Shown here in pieces: positions 1 through 9,983 of a DNA stretch of 64,000 nt. Under the pieces are notes generated by a model. The model did no database searches, was not told the origin of the DNA, and saw nothing but the letters and a program-made list of their open reading frames with translations. Numbering within the stretch: position 1 is the first letter of the stretch; the number at the start of each line of letters is the position of its first letter. Origin of the DNA: Blastocatellia bacterium (GTDB lineage: Bacteria; Acidobacteriota; Blastocatellia; Chloracidobacteriales; Chloracidobacteriaceae). Where the stretch lies: positions 1 to 64,000 of the forward strand of contig JAIBAN010000023.1 of the NCBI GenBank assembly GCA_019695185.1. The letters run 5' to 3'. The translations under genes and the position numbers were made by a program.

Positions 1-1
1 C

Positions 2-3000
2 ACCACCAATGCCGGGTTCGGTGCGGGAGCCCAGGGCGGCGGGGGCGGCGGCATGGGCGGCGCGGTGTTTTGCTACGGTGGCCGCTTGGTTGCCATCGCG
101 TCCACCTTTTCCAATAACTCGGCGCTGGGCGGAAACGGGAACTATTTCCGGTCTTCAGGAGGGAGCGGCATCGGCGGTGCGGTGTCGGTGCTTGGAGTTG
201 GCAGCACCACCGTCGAGTTTTACCAATCCACCATCTACGGCAATACAACCAATGTCGGAAACAGTCCGGGAGCGGTTCCCACCAACCGGCGGGGCGGCGG
301 AGGCGGCATCGCCTACATTTCCACCACGGTCAACGACCCGATTCGCGGGGTGGTGGAGGGCTGCACCGTCACTGCCAACCAGGCGCTGGGCGGATACAAG
401 GGCGGTGGCATGGAGGTGCTTTCCCTTTTCAATGACCTGTCCGCCGTCACGGACATCAAGGTTCGGTCCAGCATCGTGGCCGGTGCCACCCAGACCAAAC
501 CGGACATCTTTCAGGTTTTCAACAACGGCGCGCTCAATACCAGCAGCTACAACCTGATTGGCACGGTTGAGAACTCCCCTACTTTTGTGAATAACCAGAA
601 CAACGACCAGGTGGGAGTGCTTGACCCCAAACTGCTGGCGCTGGCTTCCAATGGCGGGCCAACCCAAACGTGCCAACTGGCGGTTGGCAGCACCGCCCTG
701 AACCGGGGTGACAGCACGATTGTGCGCGATTATGACCAGCGCGAAGCACCATATAACCGGCGCTGCGGACAATGTGACGTGGGTGCCTATGAACAGCAAG
801 CGCCGTTTTTCACGACCCAGCCCGTCAGCCAAACAGCGTGCCCCGGCACTTCGGTTACCTTCACTGTGGCAGTGGATATGGTTTCAACCACCTTCCAATG
901 GCGCAAAGACGGCGTGAATATTGCGGGGGCAACCGGTTCCAGCTATACCATCAATCCGGTCACAGCGGGCAACGCAGGGAATTTCGATTGTGTGGCAACG
1001 GCCTGCACCGGTACGACTTCAACGGCGGCAACCCTCACCGTGAACGGCCCGCCAGCGGTTGATGCCCAACCGAATGGAGCCATTCTGTGCGTCGGCAATC
1101 AGGTTTCATTCAATCCGGCCTTTTCCAGTTCGACTCCGCTGACCTATCAATGGCGGAAAAACGGGGTGAATATTCCGGGGGCGACCTCGCTTTCCTACCA
1201 AATTGTCAGCGCCACCCTGGCCGACATCGGGAGTTACGACTGTGTGGCGACCAATACCTGCGGCTTCATCATTACCCAGCCTGCCACGGTATCGGTGCGG
1301 TCCGGTCCGGGAATTTCCCTTCACCCGGTCAATCAGTCCGTGTGCGAAGGTGGTTCCAATGCGGTTTTCACCGTTCTGGGAAGCCCGGTTGTTCCCAATC
1401 CGCCGCTGACCTACCAGTGGCGGCAAAATGGAACCAACCTTCCGGGAGCCACCTCGACTTCGGTTTCGATTCCGGCAAACCTCAGTTCAAACGGGGCTGT
1501 GATTGATTGTCTGGTGAGCGACGGCTGCGGCGCGACGACTTCCAATCCCGCCACGCTGACAGTGAATGCCCTGCCGACGTTCACGGCCCACCCGACCAAC
1601 CAAAGCACCTGCACCAACCGGGCGGTGACCTTTTCCATCACGGCTACCGGAGCCGCCAGTTTCCAATGGCGCAAGGACGGGACCGACATTCCGGGGGCGA
1701 CCGGGACCAGTTTCACGATTCCCGCCGCCACTTCCGCCGATTTCGGAACCTACACCTGCCAGGCCACCAGTGCTGCCGGGTGCAGCCGAATTTCAAACGG
1801 CGCGACGCTGGCACTGGACCCTCCGTTTGTGTTCACCAGCCAGCCGGGCGACCAAACGGTTTGTCAGGGGACTTCGGTCAGTTTCTCGGTAACGGTTACC
1901 GGACCGTCATCAATTTCCTATCAATGGCGGAAAGGCAGTTCCAACATCCCTGGCGCAACCAGTGCCACCTACACAATTCCAGCCACCGTGCCGGGTGACG
2001 CCGGGTTGTATACTTGTTCGGTCAGTAGTTCCTGTGGGGCCATTGTTTCCAATTTTGCCTTCCTGACAATCAGCCCCTTGCCGGTGCTTCGAACCAACCC
2101 GGTCAGCCAATCAATCTGTTCCGGCTCTCCGGTCACCTTCCATGCCTTTGCTGATACTGCCATCAACCTCAATTATCAATGGCGCAGGAACGGCATCAAC
2201 CTCACCGGCCCAAGTTCAACCAGTCAATTCTTTACCATTCCGGTGGTGAACGGGTCGCATACGGGAAATTATGACTGCGTGATAACGGGTGCCTGCGGTT
2301 CGGTCACCAGCACTGCCGCCACCCTGACGGTTTTGACGGCACCGGGTTTTTCGTTCCAGCCGGTCAGCCGGTCCATTTGTTTAGGCGGTTCGGCCATGTT
2401 TTCGGTGACGGCAGTCGGAACCCCTGCGCCAACCTATCAATGGCGCAAGAACGGAACCGATATTCCCGGAGAGACTTCGTCCACCTTGACTATTGCGGCC
2501 ATCACGGCGGGTGATGGTGCCGGGTATTCCTGCGTAGCGACCAATTCCTGCGGCAGCCTCGCCTCAGCTACCGGTAACCTAACCGTCCTCACCACGCCGG
2601 TGATTACCGGTCAACCAGCCAATCAGAACAGTTGCCAGGGAGGTTCCGCATTTTTCAGTGTCACTGCGCCCAATGCAGTCAGCTACCAATGGTTCAAAGC
2701 GGGTGGCAGCACCGTCCTGGCCACCACCGCCGAGCTTACCCTGACCAATGTGGACCCCAGCCAGGGTGGCGACTATTTTTGCCGGGTGACCAACACCTGC
2801 GGCACCCTCGATTCCAATCCGGCAACTCTGAGCGTGGCCACGGTGACCATTACGAAACAGCCGATTCCCCAGTCGGCCTGTGACGGGACGCCGGTAACCT
2901 TGACCGTTGAGGCAACCGGAGCTGTGGCCTATCAATGGTGGAGCTTCAATGGCCCGATTGGAGGGGCCACGACGCCAACCCTTTCCGTGACAAGTCAGAA

Positions 3001-5551
3001 CCTGTACCACTGCGTGCTGACCGGAACCAACGGCTGTACCACCATAACCAATCAGGCTTTCGTGTATTTTCAGTATCCGCTCCAACTGAACCAGCCGCTT
3101 GAAAACCGGATTCTTTGCGAAGGAAGCGAATACAACTCCGTTTCGCTCGACTTGGTTTCTTATGATCCTGACGCAACCTTCCAGTGGCGCAAAAACGGGG
3201 TCAATGTGACCACTGCCATAGATACGGGAGTCCCGTGGGAATTTTATTTCCCTTTGCCCACCACCATGGCCGATGCCGGGGTTTATGATTGTGTGATGAC
3301 CAACCAGTGTGGTCCCGTCACCACCAACCCGTTCACGGTGACCGTGGTGACGAGTGCCATCCTGACCCAACCGGCGGTCAGCCAGACGGTTTGTGTCGGG
3401 GGAACGGCCACCTTTACCGCAAATGCCACAAATTATGGGAGTGTCTTCTGGTTGAAAACCTTTGGACCGGGTGGAAACGGAGGTTTTCTGGTGGGGAATC
3501 AGCCCACCCTCACCATTTCCAATGTGACCGCCGCCAATGCCGGATATTATGTTGGGTACTTTGTCAATGATTGTTCCAGTGTCCGAACGGAAGTGATTTT
3601 GGACGTGGTGCCGTCGCTGCCGCCGGTCACTGCCGCCAGCAACACCCCGGCACCGGGCGGAACGCTCAACCTGACGGCCACGCCGGGGACGGCAGGTTAT
3701 TTCAGCTACAGTTGGAGCGGACCAAACGGCTTCACTTCCACCCAGCAGAATCCGACGATTCCGAACGTGACGACGGCGCAATCGGGCACCTACACGGTGA
3801 CGATGAACGGCGGTTCCTGCTCGGTGCAAGGAACGGTCAAGGTGGCGGTGCAGGCCAATACGCTGGTCAATCTGGACAATCCGACCACGAGCTACACGGG
3901 CGGCATCGCACCCATCAATCCGAGTGACCCGACCTTTGGGACCTTTACCATCAACACGGTGCTGCGGAATCTCTCGGCGACTGAAACCTTGCAGGGACCG
4001 CTCTACTTCAAGGTGACGGAACTGGGCAAAACCCCGGCAGTACCGGGTGACCCGCGCCCCTACTGGCTTGATTCGCGCAATGCCGGAACACCTTTTGCCG
4101 CCGGAGCCCTCCAGGATATTCCGGGACCGGTTCCGCCGGGCGGGAGCGTGCCGGTCAGCTTCCGGATTGCAGTGGACCAGACGGGCCGTTCGTTCTTCCG
4201 TTTCCTGGTGGATGTATATGGCGCGACCAATGCCTCACCCAGAACTGAAGCCAAACTGGGCAGCTTTAACCTGAGTCTGGGGAGTCCTGGGAGTCTGGGG
4301 AGTCTCGGGAGTCTAAAACCCGGAACCCGATTCTTTGATTTCGACTCTCAAGACTCCCCAGACTCCCAGGACTCCCCAGACTCGTCTTTTATCGGAGGGG
4401 CCGGGTTGCAATCAGGTTCGGAGATGGCGGTGGACCCGAACCAGAGCCGCCGGATGGCTGTGGTGGCCAACAACTACGCCGCCGGGACGGTCGTGGTCAA
4501 ATACACTGAAGACGGCGGAGCCAGTTGGCGTGAATTCCCGCTCAATCGCACCGTAGGGAGCGTGACCTATCAGGCGGCGTTCGACCCCAGTGTGGCCTAC
4601 GATGGGAATGGCAATCTGCTGGTGACCTACGTGGCGACAAACCTGACTGACAATGCGGCGGCGCTGGTGATTTGCCAGAAACTGCTTGACCGGTTGACCT
4701 TCTCGCCACCGGTGGCGCTTGTGACACACGCCAGCGCGGAGAAAACCGCGCTTGGGCGGACTTCGCTCGGCATCAACAAGAGCCAGATTGCCGTGGCCTG
4801 GGAAAGCCGGACCAACGGCGGCCCGGCCCGCATCAACCTCATGATGTTGCTGTCGCGGCGGACCCGCGTGGTTGCTGAAGGAAACGTCTCGCATCCGAGT
4901 GTGACGGTGGACGCAGGCGGACGGGCCTATGTGGGCTGGAACGACTGGGCGACCAGCCGGTTGCTGACGGTTTCCACCCAGGATGGATTGGAATACACGG
5001 CTCCTGTCCAGATTGCCGCGACGGGCATTGGTTACGGACGGGCAATTGCAGCACAGGCGGATGTATTGACGACGCCGGGCCTGACGCTGCGGGCTGACCC
5101 CAGCCGGAATGGAACCCTCTATGCTGCTTATGCGGGCAGCGGCAACGGGCTGGATGTCTGGCTGGTGAAATCCACCAACGGCGGACAAAGCTGGACGCCT
5201 CCCCGCCGACTCAACGATGACAGCGGCAACGCCGACCAGTTTGGGCCGGGGTTGGCGGTGGACGGCAACGGCAATGTGGCCGTGAGCTTTTACGACACCC
5301 GGCTGAGTACCCCGAATGAAACCACAAATGTCTATGTTGTGCGTTCACTGGATGGCGGTCAGACGTTTGGGGCTGGCCTGCGGGTGACGGAGGTGGCATC
5401 GAATCTTTCGCTCACCAATCCATTGCGGGTGCGGGCGGTGAATTTCGGCGAACGGATGGGCATCGGTTTCAGTGCCAAAACCGACCTCAATCTGGTTTGG
5501 ACCGACAACCGCAACGGAAATCCCGACCTTTTCTTTACAACTGAGAAATAG
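2..5551 (+). CDS. Giant multi-Ig-domain surface protein with C-terminal sialidase-like repeats (5' partial)
   Basis: The frame is open to the left window edge, so the N terminus is missing; the ATG at 53 is internal. Order of regions: a Gly/Asn-rich beta-helix-like part to about 770, a choice-of-anchor-like CDVGAYE motif near 775-795, about eleven Ig-like modules of 80-90 residues (roughly 800-3620) with the recurring pattern QPxxQxxCxG...YQWRKNGxxIPGAT...YxCVxTNxCG, one more module with YSWSGPNG near 3700, then a sialidase/BNR-like part (about 4420-5551) with repeats such as TEDGGASW and STNGGQSW. Paired cysteines in each Ig module fit an exported protein. It is probably a cell-surface or secreted adhesion or glycan-binding protein; the substrate is unknown. 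A 9-bp-unit inverted repeat is inserted in frame at 4273-4384, encoding an SLG-rich and a DSQDSP-rich stretch. Confidence 0.85.
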   Translation, partial: TTNAGFGAGAQGGGGGGMGGAVFCYGGRLVAIASTFSNNSALGGNGNYFRSSGGSGIGGAVSVLGVGSTTVEFYQSTIYGNTTNVGNSPGAVPTNRRGGGGGIAYISTTVNDPIRGVVEGCTVTANQALGGYKGGGMEVLSLFNDLSAVTDIKVRSSIVAGATQTKPDIFQVFNNGALNTSSYNLIGTVENSPTFVNNQNNDQVGVLDPKLLALASNGGPTQTCQLAVGSTALNRGDSTIVRDYDQREAPYNRRCGQCDVGAYEQQAPFFTTQPVSQTACPGTSVTFTVAVDMVSTTFQWRKDGVNIAGATGSSYTINPVTAGNAGNFDCVATACTGTTSTAATLTVNGPPAVDAQPNGAILCVGNQVSFNPAFSSSTPLTYQWRKNGVNIPGATSLSYQIVSATLADIGSYDCVATNTCGFIITQPATVSVRSGPGISLHPVNQSVCEGGSNAVFTVLGSPVVPNPPLTYQWRQNGTNLPGATSTSVSIPANLSSNGAVIDCLVSDGCGATTSNPATLTVNALPTFTAHPTNQSTCTNRAVTFSITATGAASFQWRKDGTDIPGATGTSFTIPAATSADFGTYTCQATSAAGCSRISNGATLALDPPFVFTSQPGDQTVCQGTSVSFSVTVTGPSSISYQWRKGSSNIPGATSATYTIPATVPGDAGLYTCSVSSSCGAIVSNFAFLTISPLPVLRTNPVSQSICSGSPVTFHAFADTAINLNYQWRRNGINLTGPSSTSQFFTIPVVNGSHTGNYDCVITGACGSVTSTAATLTVLTAPGFSFQPVSRSICLGGSAMFSVTAVGTPAPTYQWRKNGTDIPGETSSTLTIAAITAGDGAGYSCVATNSCGSLASATGNLTVLTTPVITGQPANQNSCQGGSAFFSVTAPNAVSYQWFKAGGSTVLATTAELTLTNVDPSQGGDYFCRVTNTCGTLDSNPATLSVATVTITKQPIPQSACDGTPVTLTVEATGAVAYQWWSFNGPIGGATTPTLSVTSQNLYHCVLTGTNGCTTITNQAFVYFQYPLQLNQPLENRILCEGSEYNSVSLDLVSYDPDATFQWRKNGVNVTTAIDTGVPWEFYFPLPTTMADAGVYDCVMTNQCGPVTTNPFTVTVVTSAILTQPAVSQTVCVGGTATFTANATNYGSVFWLKTFGPGGNGGFLVGNQPTLTISNVTAANAGYYVGYFVNDCSSVRTEVILDVVPSLPPVTAASNTPAPGGTLNLTATPGTAGYFSYSWSGPNGFTSTQQNPTIPNVTTAQSGTYTVTMNGGSCSVQGTVKVAVQANTLVNLDNPTTSYTGGIAPINPSDPTFGTFTINTVLRNLSATETLQGPLYFKVTELGKTPAVPGDPRPYWLDSRNAGTPFAAGALQDIPGPVPPGGSVPVSFRIAVDQTGRSFFRFLVDVYGATNASPRTEAKLGSFNLSLGSPGSLGSLGSLKPGTRFFDFDSQDSPDSQDSPDSSFIGGAGLQSGSEMAVDPNQSRRMAVVANNYAAGTVVVKYTEDGGASWREFPLNRTVGSVTYQAAFDPSVAYDGNGNLLVTYVATNLTDNAAALVICQKLLDRLTFSPPVALVTHASAEKTALGRTSLGINKSQIAVAWESRTNGGPARINLMMLLSRRTRVVAEGNVSHPSVTVDAGGRAYVGWNDWATSRLLTVSTQDGLEYTAPVQIAATGIGYGRAIAAQADVLTTPGLTLRADPSRNGTLYAAYAGSGNGLDVWLVKSTNGGQSWTPPRRLNDDSGNADQFGPGLAVDGNGNVAVSFYDTRLSTPNETTNVYVVRSLDGGQTFGAGLRVTEVASNLSLTNPLRVRAVNFGERMGIGFSAKTDLNLVWTDNRNGNPDLFFTTEK
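4273..4384. repeat. In-frame inverted array of 9-bp tandem repeats inside a CDS
   Basis: Left arm 4273-4314 is about 4.7 copies of a 9-mer close to GAGTCTGGG. Right arm 4343-4384 is the reverse complement (GACTCCCCA-type units), and the loop is 28 nt. Units vary, and the variants appear in both arms (for example GAGTCCTGG on the left and GACTCCCAG on the right). The period of 9 preserves the frame and yields Ser-Leu-Gly and Asp-Ser-Gln/Pro repeats in the linker between the Ig-like and sialidase-like regions. Confidence 0.9.
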
Positions 5552-5686
5552 GTTTCATTTTTCACTGCCGAAGAGGTTTGGAGTTCAGGCTGCGGTTTGC
5601 TTCAGCACCGAACAGTTGAATCAGCCAGGACCCCAGACCTGTCGGTACCCTTTACAACCAAAATTCTTTGAGGAGGAACCCAAACC

Positions 5687-6034
5687 ATGCTGCTCCGAAA
5701 TCACGCCCGAAAACTTATCCTGTCAATCTGTGCCTTTGCTTTGTTGGGAGTTTCCGGCACCTTTGCCCAGTCAGATGAGGATTACACATTCAAAGTCCAC
5801 AACACGACCAGGGTTCCCATCCGGAAAATACTGGTGTCGGAGGACGGAAAAAAATATGTGGCCTTCCGGCTGAAAAGCGACATTCAACCAGGACAAGTCC
5901 GCCAACTGGTTTGGGATGAAGACACAGACGACCAATCCTGCAAGCAGTACATTAAAGCCGTCTATGCCGATGGTAGGGAAACCCGGCCCGCGATTTTCGA
6001 TTTCTGCAAAGAAGATTTGGTGCTGAAGTTTTAA
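5687..6034 (+). CDS. Small secreted protein of unknown function
   Basis: 115 aa. A strong Shine-Dalgarno (GAGGAGG) precedes the ATG. The N terminus has positive charges (RNHARK), a hydrophobic core and a likely signal-peptidase site near GTFAQ, so the mature protein is about 90 residues, compact and charged, with two cysteines that could form a disulfide. I do not recognise a family. It lies 135 bp downstream of the giant Ig protein on the same strand and may be co-transcribed. A heptamer inverted-repeat element follows and separates it from the convergent TPR-CHAT gene. Confidence 0.75.
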   Translation: MLLRNHARKLILSICAFALLGVSGTFAQSDEDYTFKVHNTTRVPIRKILVSEDGKKYVAFRLKSDIQPGQVRQLVWDEDTDDQSCKQYIKAVYADGRETRPAIFDFCKEDLVLKF

Positions 6035-6076
6035 CACCTGTTTGGAAGTTTGGTTGGTACCACACAACCTAAAAAT

Positions 6077-6230
6077 AGGACTGAGGACTGAGGACTGAGG
6101 ACTGAGTTCCAAACCGTCCAATGGGTCAGAAACAGTCAAAAACTGCCTATTCTCCCTTATCAACCTGCTGATTCGCACGATTTACCTGTTGGAAACCATA
6201 CTCAGTCCTCAGTCCTCAGTCCTCAGTCCT
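6077..6230. repeat. Inverted heptamer array, unit GGACTGA
   Basis: Left arm 6077-6106 has four head-to-tail GGACTGA units plus two bases. Right arm 6201-6230 is its exact reverse complement. The loop is 94 nt. It lies between two convergent genes. Confidence 0.95.
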
Positions 6231-6237
6231 GGATTTG

Positions 6238-9200
6238 TCACCGCCAATCTCCCTGCATCTGGAAGGCCGCCCAATAGTAGGGTACGTGCCAGCGCCGTTG
6301 CGCCAGAACCTGTTTTTGGGCTGCCTGAAGGGCGGCTGCCGGGCGCAACCCATCACGCAGCATGCCCTGGTAAAATCTGGTCATCAGTTGAGCCGTGGCG
6401 CGGTCGTTGACGTTCCAGGAGCTGACCACCACGCGCCGGGCACCGGCATACATCAGCCCACGGGTGAGTCCAATCAGACCTTCGCCTTTGATATGGGGAC
6501 CAAGCCCGGTCTGGCAGGCGCTCAGGGTTACGACCTCGGCAGGCCAGTTGAGGTTATAGAGGTCTTGCAGGCGTAAAAAACCGTCCACCGGATTCCCTTT
6601 TTCGTCCACCAGCGAAAGCAGCACTGCCGACAGGTCGGGATGCTCAAAATTCATCAAACCGTGGGTAGCGAGATGAATGTAGCGAAAGCGGCTGAGGTCG
6701 GTTTCGAGCAGTGCCTGACGGCTGGCCTGGAAATCAAGCCGGACCAGCGCTTGCTCACCGGCAATCGTCCGGATGGCTTCGGCCTCAAGTCGGGTGCCGG
6801 GCAGGCGCGGAATATGGAAGGCACGCAGTTCACGGGAATCCCGCTTGGAATCGGAGGAGGCTTCCGGATAGAAAGGCTCCAGATAGCGATTGACTTCCTT
6901 GTTGAGCACTGACGACCCATCCGCCCCAAGTGCTTTCAACCGGATGTCACTGGCTTCAAAAACCGGGTCAGCCACCACGGCCACTCCGGCTGTCGGAGCG
7001 GGTTTCTCACGTTCCTGGCGGAGCGCGGAAAGAACCGAAACCGAAGGCTGTGACAGGATTTCATGCTGTTCAATCAGATAGGGAGCATCCTTTCCCGCAC
7101 CGGGTTCCGGCACCGGGAGGGCTGCAAACGGAATCAGGTGCAACCGGCCATCGGGCACAATGACCAGCCGCCGGGAACCCAGTTCTTTTTGCAGCGGGCC
7201 GAGAATCATCCGGCTCAATTCGGCGGCGGCCTGCGGATATTCGCGGTCGGCCTGCACCACCTGGGCCACAAAATCAATTGGGGCAGTTGCGGTTTCACCC
7301 TGTTTCCGGCTGGGCGGTTGCCCCGCCGTCGTGCGCCGGTTCAGCAGGTCGTAGACCCGTTGTGCCTGCTGGTTGATTTTATCTGCCGGAGAAAGTTCGT
7401 AGACTGTGAAACCGGTCTTTGTGATGGCAAAAACCTGACTATGGTCCTCGCCCAGCAGGTACTCCAGCAGGAGGGTGTCTGCGTCGAGGATTTCAGCCTG
7501 GATTGCCTCAATTGTCGGCGGTTTGGGTTGCACCAAGGCGGCATAGGCCGGGCTTTTCTGCCGGATTTCTGTTTGCAGCGTGCGGTATTGCTCGGTCAGG
7601 GTGGTGATTTCCTGTTCGGCGGCAGTGCGTTGTTCGGGGGTGTATTTCCGGGCCAGCAGGCGGGCCAGCCCTTCGTATTTGTTGGTAATCCGTTGTTTGA
7701 GGTCCTGTTCCTGCTGGATGAGTTGGGGCGGGGCACCTTTGCGCAGGTCGAGCCTTGCTTCACCAAGCAAATCCAACAGAGCGCGGGCGCGGGCCTGCTC
7801 ACTGGCCTGGAACGCCAGTCGGTCAAAGCCGGCTTTGGGTTCCCGGCGATGCAGGTCGAGCAGAATGCTGACGTACAATTCAAAGTAGGATTGCACGGTG
7901 GCGAAAAATGAAGTCCGATAGCTGCCCTGAGTGCGGGACCGGAGAAACTCGACCAGTTCCAACGCTGCTTCCGCATGGGCTTTGGCCTCCGGCAGCCGGT
8001 TCAATGCCTGTTCGGTGGCAGCCAGGCCAATCAGGGTTTTGGCTGTCTGATGGCGGTTGCCGGTGGCCTGACACAAGGCGAGAGCCTGTTCCAGATACGG
8101 CAGGCTGGCCTGTGGCCGCCCCTGTTTTCGTTCCAGGTAGCCCAGATTGAACAGAGCCAGTGCTTTGGTATCACGGTCCCCCTTGGCTTCGGTTCTTTCC
8201 AAAGCCTGTTTGAAGTATTCCACCGCACCCGGAATATCATTTTGCTCAAACCGGATTGAACCCAGATTATTGAGCGTCGTCGCTTCACCAAGGCGGTCGC
8301 CGATTTCCCGGCGAAGAGCCAGGGAGCGGGTGTAGAGTTCCAGCCCCTGGGCAGCCTCGCCCAGGTGCCGATGGGCCAAAGCCAGATTGTTCAAGCCGGT
8401 GGCCTCGTTTTGCCGGTTGCCGGTTTTCTGCCAGATAGCCAGAGCCGCCGTAAACTGGGTCAGGGCCTGGCGGGGTTCGCCAAATTCCAACAAGACTATT
8501 CCCAGGTTGGTCAACGCCAGCGCTTCCCCGTCGGGACTGCCTTGTGAGCGGGCGACCTGGAGGGCCTGCTGGTAATAGTCCAGGGCTTTCTGATATTCGC
8601 CCAACCGTTTGTAGGCCAGACCGGTATTGTTCAAAAGCGTCCCTTTGAGAAAAACCAACGGAACCTTTTCCAGCAAGGCCAGCGATTTGAGATGGTATTC
8701 CAGCGACAGTTTGATTTCGCCCAGGTCACTGTAGACCAGCCCGATGTTGTTCAAGGTTTCGGCCTGGCTGATTTTCCCTTCGTACGTTTCTTTGATTGAG
8801 ATGGCTTTTTGCATCAGATCCAGCGCGTTGCGATAATCACCCAGCGCCCGATAGATGTTGCCCCGATTGGAAAGCAGCGTTGCTTCATAGCGTTTGTCGC
8901 CTTGCTCGACACAGATTTTGAGGGCCTGTTCGGAATAATCCAAGGCTTCATTCCATTGGCTCAACCCATCGCAGATAATCGCCAGCATATTGAGCGTGGA
9001 AGCCTCACCCATCGGGTAATTTGACTTTTTCTTGAGGGGCAGGGATTGCTGAAAAGCGGCTTTGGCTTCCTTTTTGTCTCCCCGCAGCCGGTGCAACGTC
9101 CCAATCGAATCCAGCGTGTAGCCTTCACCAAAGGCATCGTCCGCCCGGTGGAATCCCTGGCGGGCGGTTTCAAACAGAGGCAGGGCGGCGGCTATTGCTT

Positions 9201-9717
9201 CCTTGGTGCCTTTCGCCCAGAGATTGTAGGCTTCCATTGAGGTATGTTGGGCCTGCATCCGGTCCCGGTCCGTGGGGAGGGCGGTTCTGATTTCGAGCAG
9301 GGTCAGCCGGTACGTTCCCGGTCGGGTATCCTCATCCGGTGTCAGCTCAACCTGGTAGGCTCCCGCTGCTGATGCAACAAAGGTCACGAAATCCGGGCCG
9401 TATTGGTTGGTGTAAAAGTTGGTTTCGAGCAGCAGGTTGCCGTCTGCGCCCCGCACCAGGGTCCGAATATCAATCCCTTTTTGTTCAATTTTGAGGTTAA
9501 GGCAGGCGTTGGCCGGAAGGTTCACTCGGTAGGCATGGACCTCCGTTCCTTTGATTTCCCGTTCAATCGGCGGGGAATCCGGCTTGAGGGCGATTGCTTC
9601 AGCCTGGACAACCGGCTTTGCGTCCGTCTGAGCCCATCCCGTCTGAACTAAAAAAATTACCTGCCCAAAGAGAAGCACCAGCACAAAAACCGAAACGGAA
9701 GGGAGTTTGCTTGTCAT
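6238..9717 (-). CDS. Exported TPR-CHAT protein (caspase-like)
   Basis: 1159 aa. N-terminal signal peptide (hydrophobic stretch ending near QTGWAQ), then a beta-rich prepeptidase-like domain (about 35-155), a long array of tetratricopeptide repeats (about 190-600; recurrent NNLGxxxxxxGxxxxAxxxxxxAL pattern), a helical linker, and a C-terminal CHAT domain. The CHAT dyad is intact: His1019 in HLATHG and Cys1068 in LSACQTG, followed by the usual GEG and SSWNVND region. The family is known as caspase-like proteases or scaffolds with TPR-controlled activity. The target is unknown. The signal peptide places it outside the cytoplasm, which differs from the cytosolic CRISPR-associated TPR-CHAT. No partner gene is adjacent. 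Confidence 0.9.
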   Translation of the reverse strand: MTSKLPSVSVFVLVLLFGQVIFLVQTGWAQTDAKPVVQAEAIALKPDSPPIEREIKGTEVHAYRVNLPANACLNLKIEQKGIDIRTLVRGADGNLLLETNFYTNQYGPDFVTFVASAAGAYQVELTPDEDTRPGTYRLTLLEIRTALPTDRDRMQAQHTSMEAYNLWAKGTKEAIAAALPLFETARQGFHRADDAFGEGYTLDSIGTLHRLRGDKKEAKAAFQQSLPLKKKSNYPMGEASTLNMLAIICDGLSQWNEALDYSEQALKICVEQGDKRYEATLLSNRGNIYRALGDYRNALDLMQKAISIKETYEGKISQAETLNNIGLVYSDLGEIKLSLEYHLKSLALLEKVPLVFLKGTLLNNTGLAYKRLGEYQKALDYYQQALQVARSQGSPDGEALALTNLGIVLLEFGEPRQALTQFTAALAIWQKTGNRQNEATGLNNLALAHRHLGEAAQGLELYTRSLALRREIGDRLGEATTLNNLGSIRFEQNDIPGAVEYFKQALERTEAKGDRDTKALALFNLGYLERKQGRPQASLPYLEQALALCQATGNRHQTAKTLIGLAATEQALNRLPEAKAHAEAALELVEFLRSRTQGSYRTSFFATVQSYFELYVSILLDLHRREPKAGFDRLAFQASEQARARALLDLLGEARLDLRKGAPPQLIQQEQDLKQRITNKYEGLARLLARKYTPEQRTAAEQEITTLTEQYRTLQTEIRQKSPAYAALVQPKPPTIEAIQAEILDADTLLLEYLLGEDHSQVFAITKTGFTVYELSPADKINQQAQRVYDLLNRRTTAGQPPSRKQGETATAPIDFVAQVVQADREYPQAAAELSRMILGPLQKELGSRRLVIVPDGRLHLIPFAALPVPEPGAGKDAPYLIEQHEILSQPSVSVLSALRQEREKPAPTAGVAVVADPVFEASDIRLKALGADGSSVLNKEVNRYLEPFYPEASSDSKRDSRELRAFHIPRLPGTRLEAEAIRTIAGEQALVRLDFQASRQALLETDLSRFRYIHLATHGLMNFEHPDLSAVLLSLVDEKGNPVDGFLRLQDLYNLNWPAEVVTLSACQTGLGPHIKGEGLIGLTRGLMYAGARRVVVSSWNVNDRATAQLMTRFYQGMLRDGLRPAAALQAAQKQVLAQRRWHVPYYWAAFQMQGDWR

Positions 9718-9935
9718 AACCAGTGTTGTTGTGTGTCAGGGTGTGTTTGGAAAATGGATCGTTTTTGTGTGCGATTCACCTTAGAACACTGTCAGGAGTG
9801 GCTCAAGGTCTTCTGCCAGAACCTTTGGGAAGCAGCTTGGCTGCCGTATCCCGTATTCCAGGGCGACATTTGTTTCTGTTGGTGGGACCGATGGTCGAGG
9901 GGCCGGCAATGCCGGAATTTTTCGGGATTTTTTTG
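9718..9935. other. Intergenic leader region without a recognised gene
   Basis: Divergent spacer between the TPR-CHAT gene and the thrC promoter. Short frames here show no recognisable protein and no ribosome-binding site. It presumably carries the promoter of the TPR-CHAT gene. Confidence 0.5.
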
Positions 9936-9964
9936 TTGACAAATTCGAATTTGTTTCGTATTTT
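9936..9964 (+). promoter_or_regulatory. Sigma-70-type promoter of the thrC riboswitch operon
   Basis: Perfect -35 TTGACA at 9936-9941, a 17-bp spacer, and -10 TATTTT at 9959-9964. The predicted start near 9971 lies about a dozen bases before the first aptamer stem. Confidence 0.75.
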
Positions 9965-9983
9965 GCAGCTTCACAAACAAAGC

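Noticed and set aside
2579-3829. 416-codon open frame on the minus strand inside the Ig-repeat gene
   Set aside because: Antisense shadow of the GC-rich repeated Ig modules; His/Arg/Gly-rich with no domain signature.
6238-9717. TPR-CHAT gene as a type III-E CRISPR component
   Set aside because: No gRAMP/Cas7-11 gene or CRISPR array nearby, and the protein has a signal peptide.
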